Assembly: GCA_945873675.1 (NCBI GenBank)
Contig: CAMCEP010000199.1
Span: 1 to 5,530, forward strand
Direction: 5' to 3'
Length of the DNA stretch: 5,530 nucleotides
Source of the DNA: Asaia bogorensis
GTDB taxonomy: Bacteria > Pseudomonadota > Alphaproteobacteria > Acetobacterales > Acetobacteraceae
The stretch's first letter is position 1, and each line of letters begins with the position of its first letter. Shown here piece after piece: positions 5,492-5,530 of the stretch. Under the pieces are notes generated by a model, which was not told the origin of the DNA, searched no databases, and was given only the letters and a program-made list of their open reading frames with translations. A program made the translations under genes and the position numbers.

Positions 5492-5530
5492 CCCTGCCCG
5501 CCGTTGCACTTAAGGGCTGCGTGCATGCCT
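5488..5530 (+). CDS. yidD: Membrane protein insertion efficiency factor, 5' end only
   Basis: An ATG at 5488 overlaps the rnpA stop in an ATGA arrangement and opens a frame that runs to the window end, giving 14 residues, MTLPAVALKGCVHA. A G-rich stretch (GGCGGGGGTGG) stands before it. Too little is present for motif recognition: the diagnostic YidD Cys/Arg core (R-[YF]-x-P-[ST]-C-S) would lie beyond the edge. The name rests on the conserved rpmH-rnpA-yidD order and on the L-K-G-C-V-H-A segment, which fits the first helix of YidD before its Tyr-Gln. YidD is a small membrane-surface protein that aids YidC-dependent insertion of membrane proteins. Confidence 0.65.
   Translation, partial: MTLPAVALKGCVHA

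Noticed and set aside
1..5530. CRISPR array, insertion sequence, tRNA or rRNA gene
   Set aside because: No regularly spaced direct repeats, terminal inverted repeats, transposase-like frame, or tRNA/rRNA signature was found by reading both strands.

Overview
The window is a GC-rich stretch of chromosome, most likely from an alphaproteobacterium. The ribosomal protein L34 is of the alphaproteobacterial type (ends in KGRKRLSA). The mixture of Amidohydro_2, MFS, GMC and amidohydrolase genes suggests a Rhodospirillales/Acetobacteraceae-like genome. That last placement is inference from family resemblance, not from a search.

Layout. (1) Positions 1-170, plus strand: the last 55 codons of an Amidohydro_2-type metal-dependent hydrolase. 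A hairpin follows its stop codon, then an MFS transporter (249-1469). The transporter's start is preceded by a very short ORF that owns the only good Shine-Dalgarno. (2) Positions 1491-4730, minus strand: a tight three-gene operon, in transcription order a cytosine-deaminase-like amidohydrolase, a GMC flavin oxidoreductase and a small lipocalin-like protein. The first two genes share an ATGA stop/start overlap, and the third starts 10 nt after the second ends. This operon converges with the MFS gene, with 21 nt between stop codons and no obvious terminator. (3) Positions 4731-4950: a compact divergent control region. It has candidate sigma70 promoters on both strands, an inverted repeat between the two -35 boxes, and hairpins in both leaders. 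(4) Positions 4951-5530, plus strand: the conserved housekeeping cluster rpmH-rnpA-yidD, with yidD cut off by the window end.

How the genes may work together. The two hydrolases, the transporter and the GMC dehydrogenase look like an accessory catabolic cluster: uptake, ring or amide hydrolysis or deamination, then alcohol oxidation of an unidentified small molecule. No substrate can be assigned from sequence alone. The cluster lies next to the ribosome, RNase P and membrane-insertion genes with no visible mobile-element boundary. I found no tRNA, rRNA, CRISPR array, insertion sequence or clear evidence of a wholly new system. The most unusual features are the layout of the divergent promoter region, the MFS leader ORF and the unassigned deaminase-GMC-lipocalin operon.
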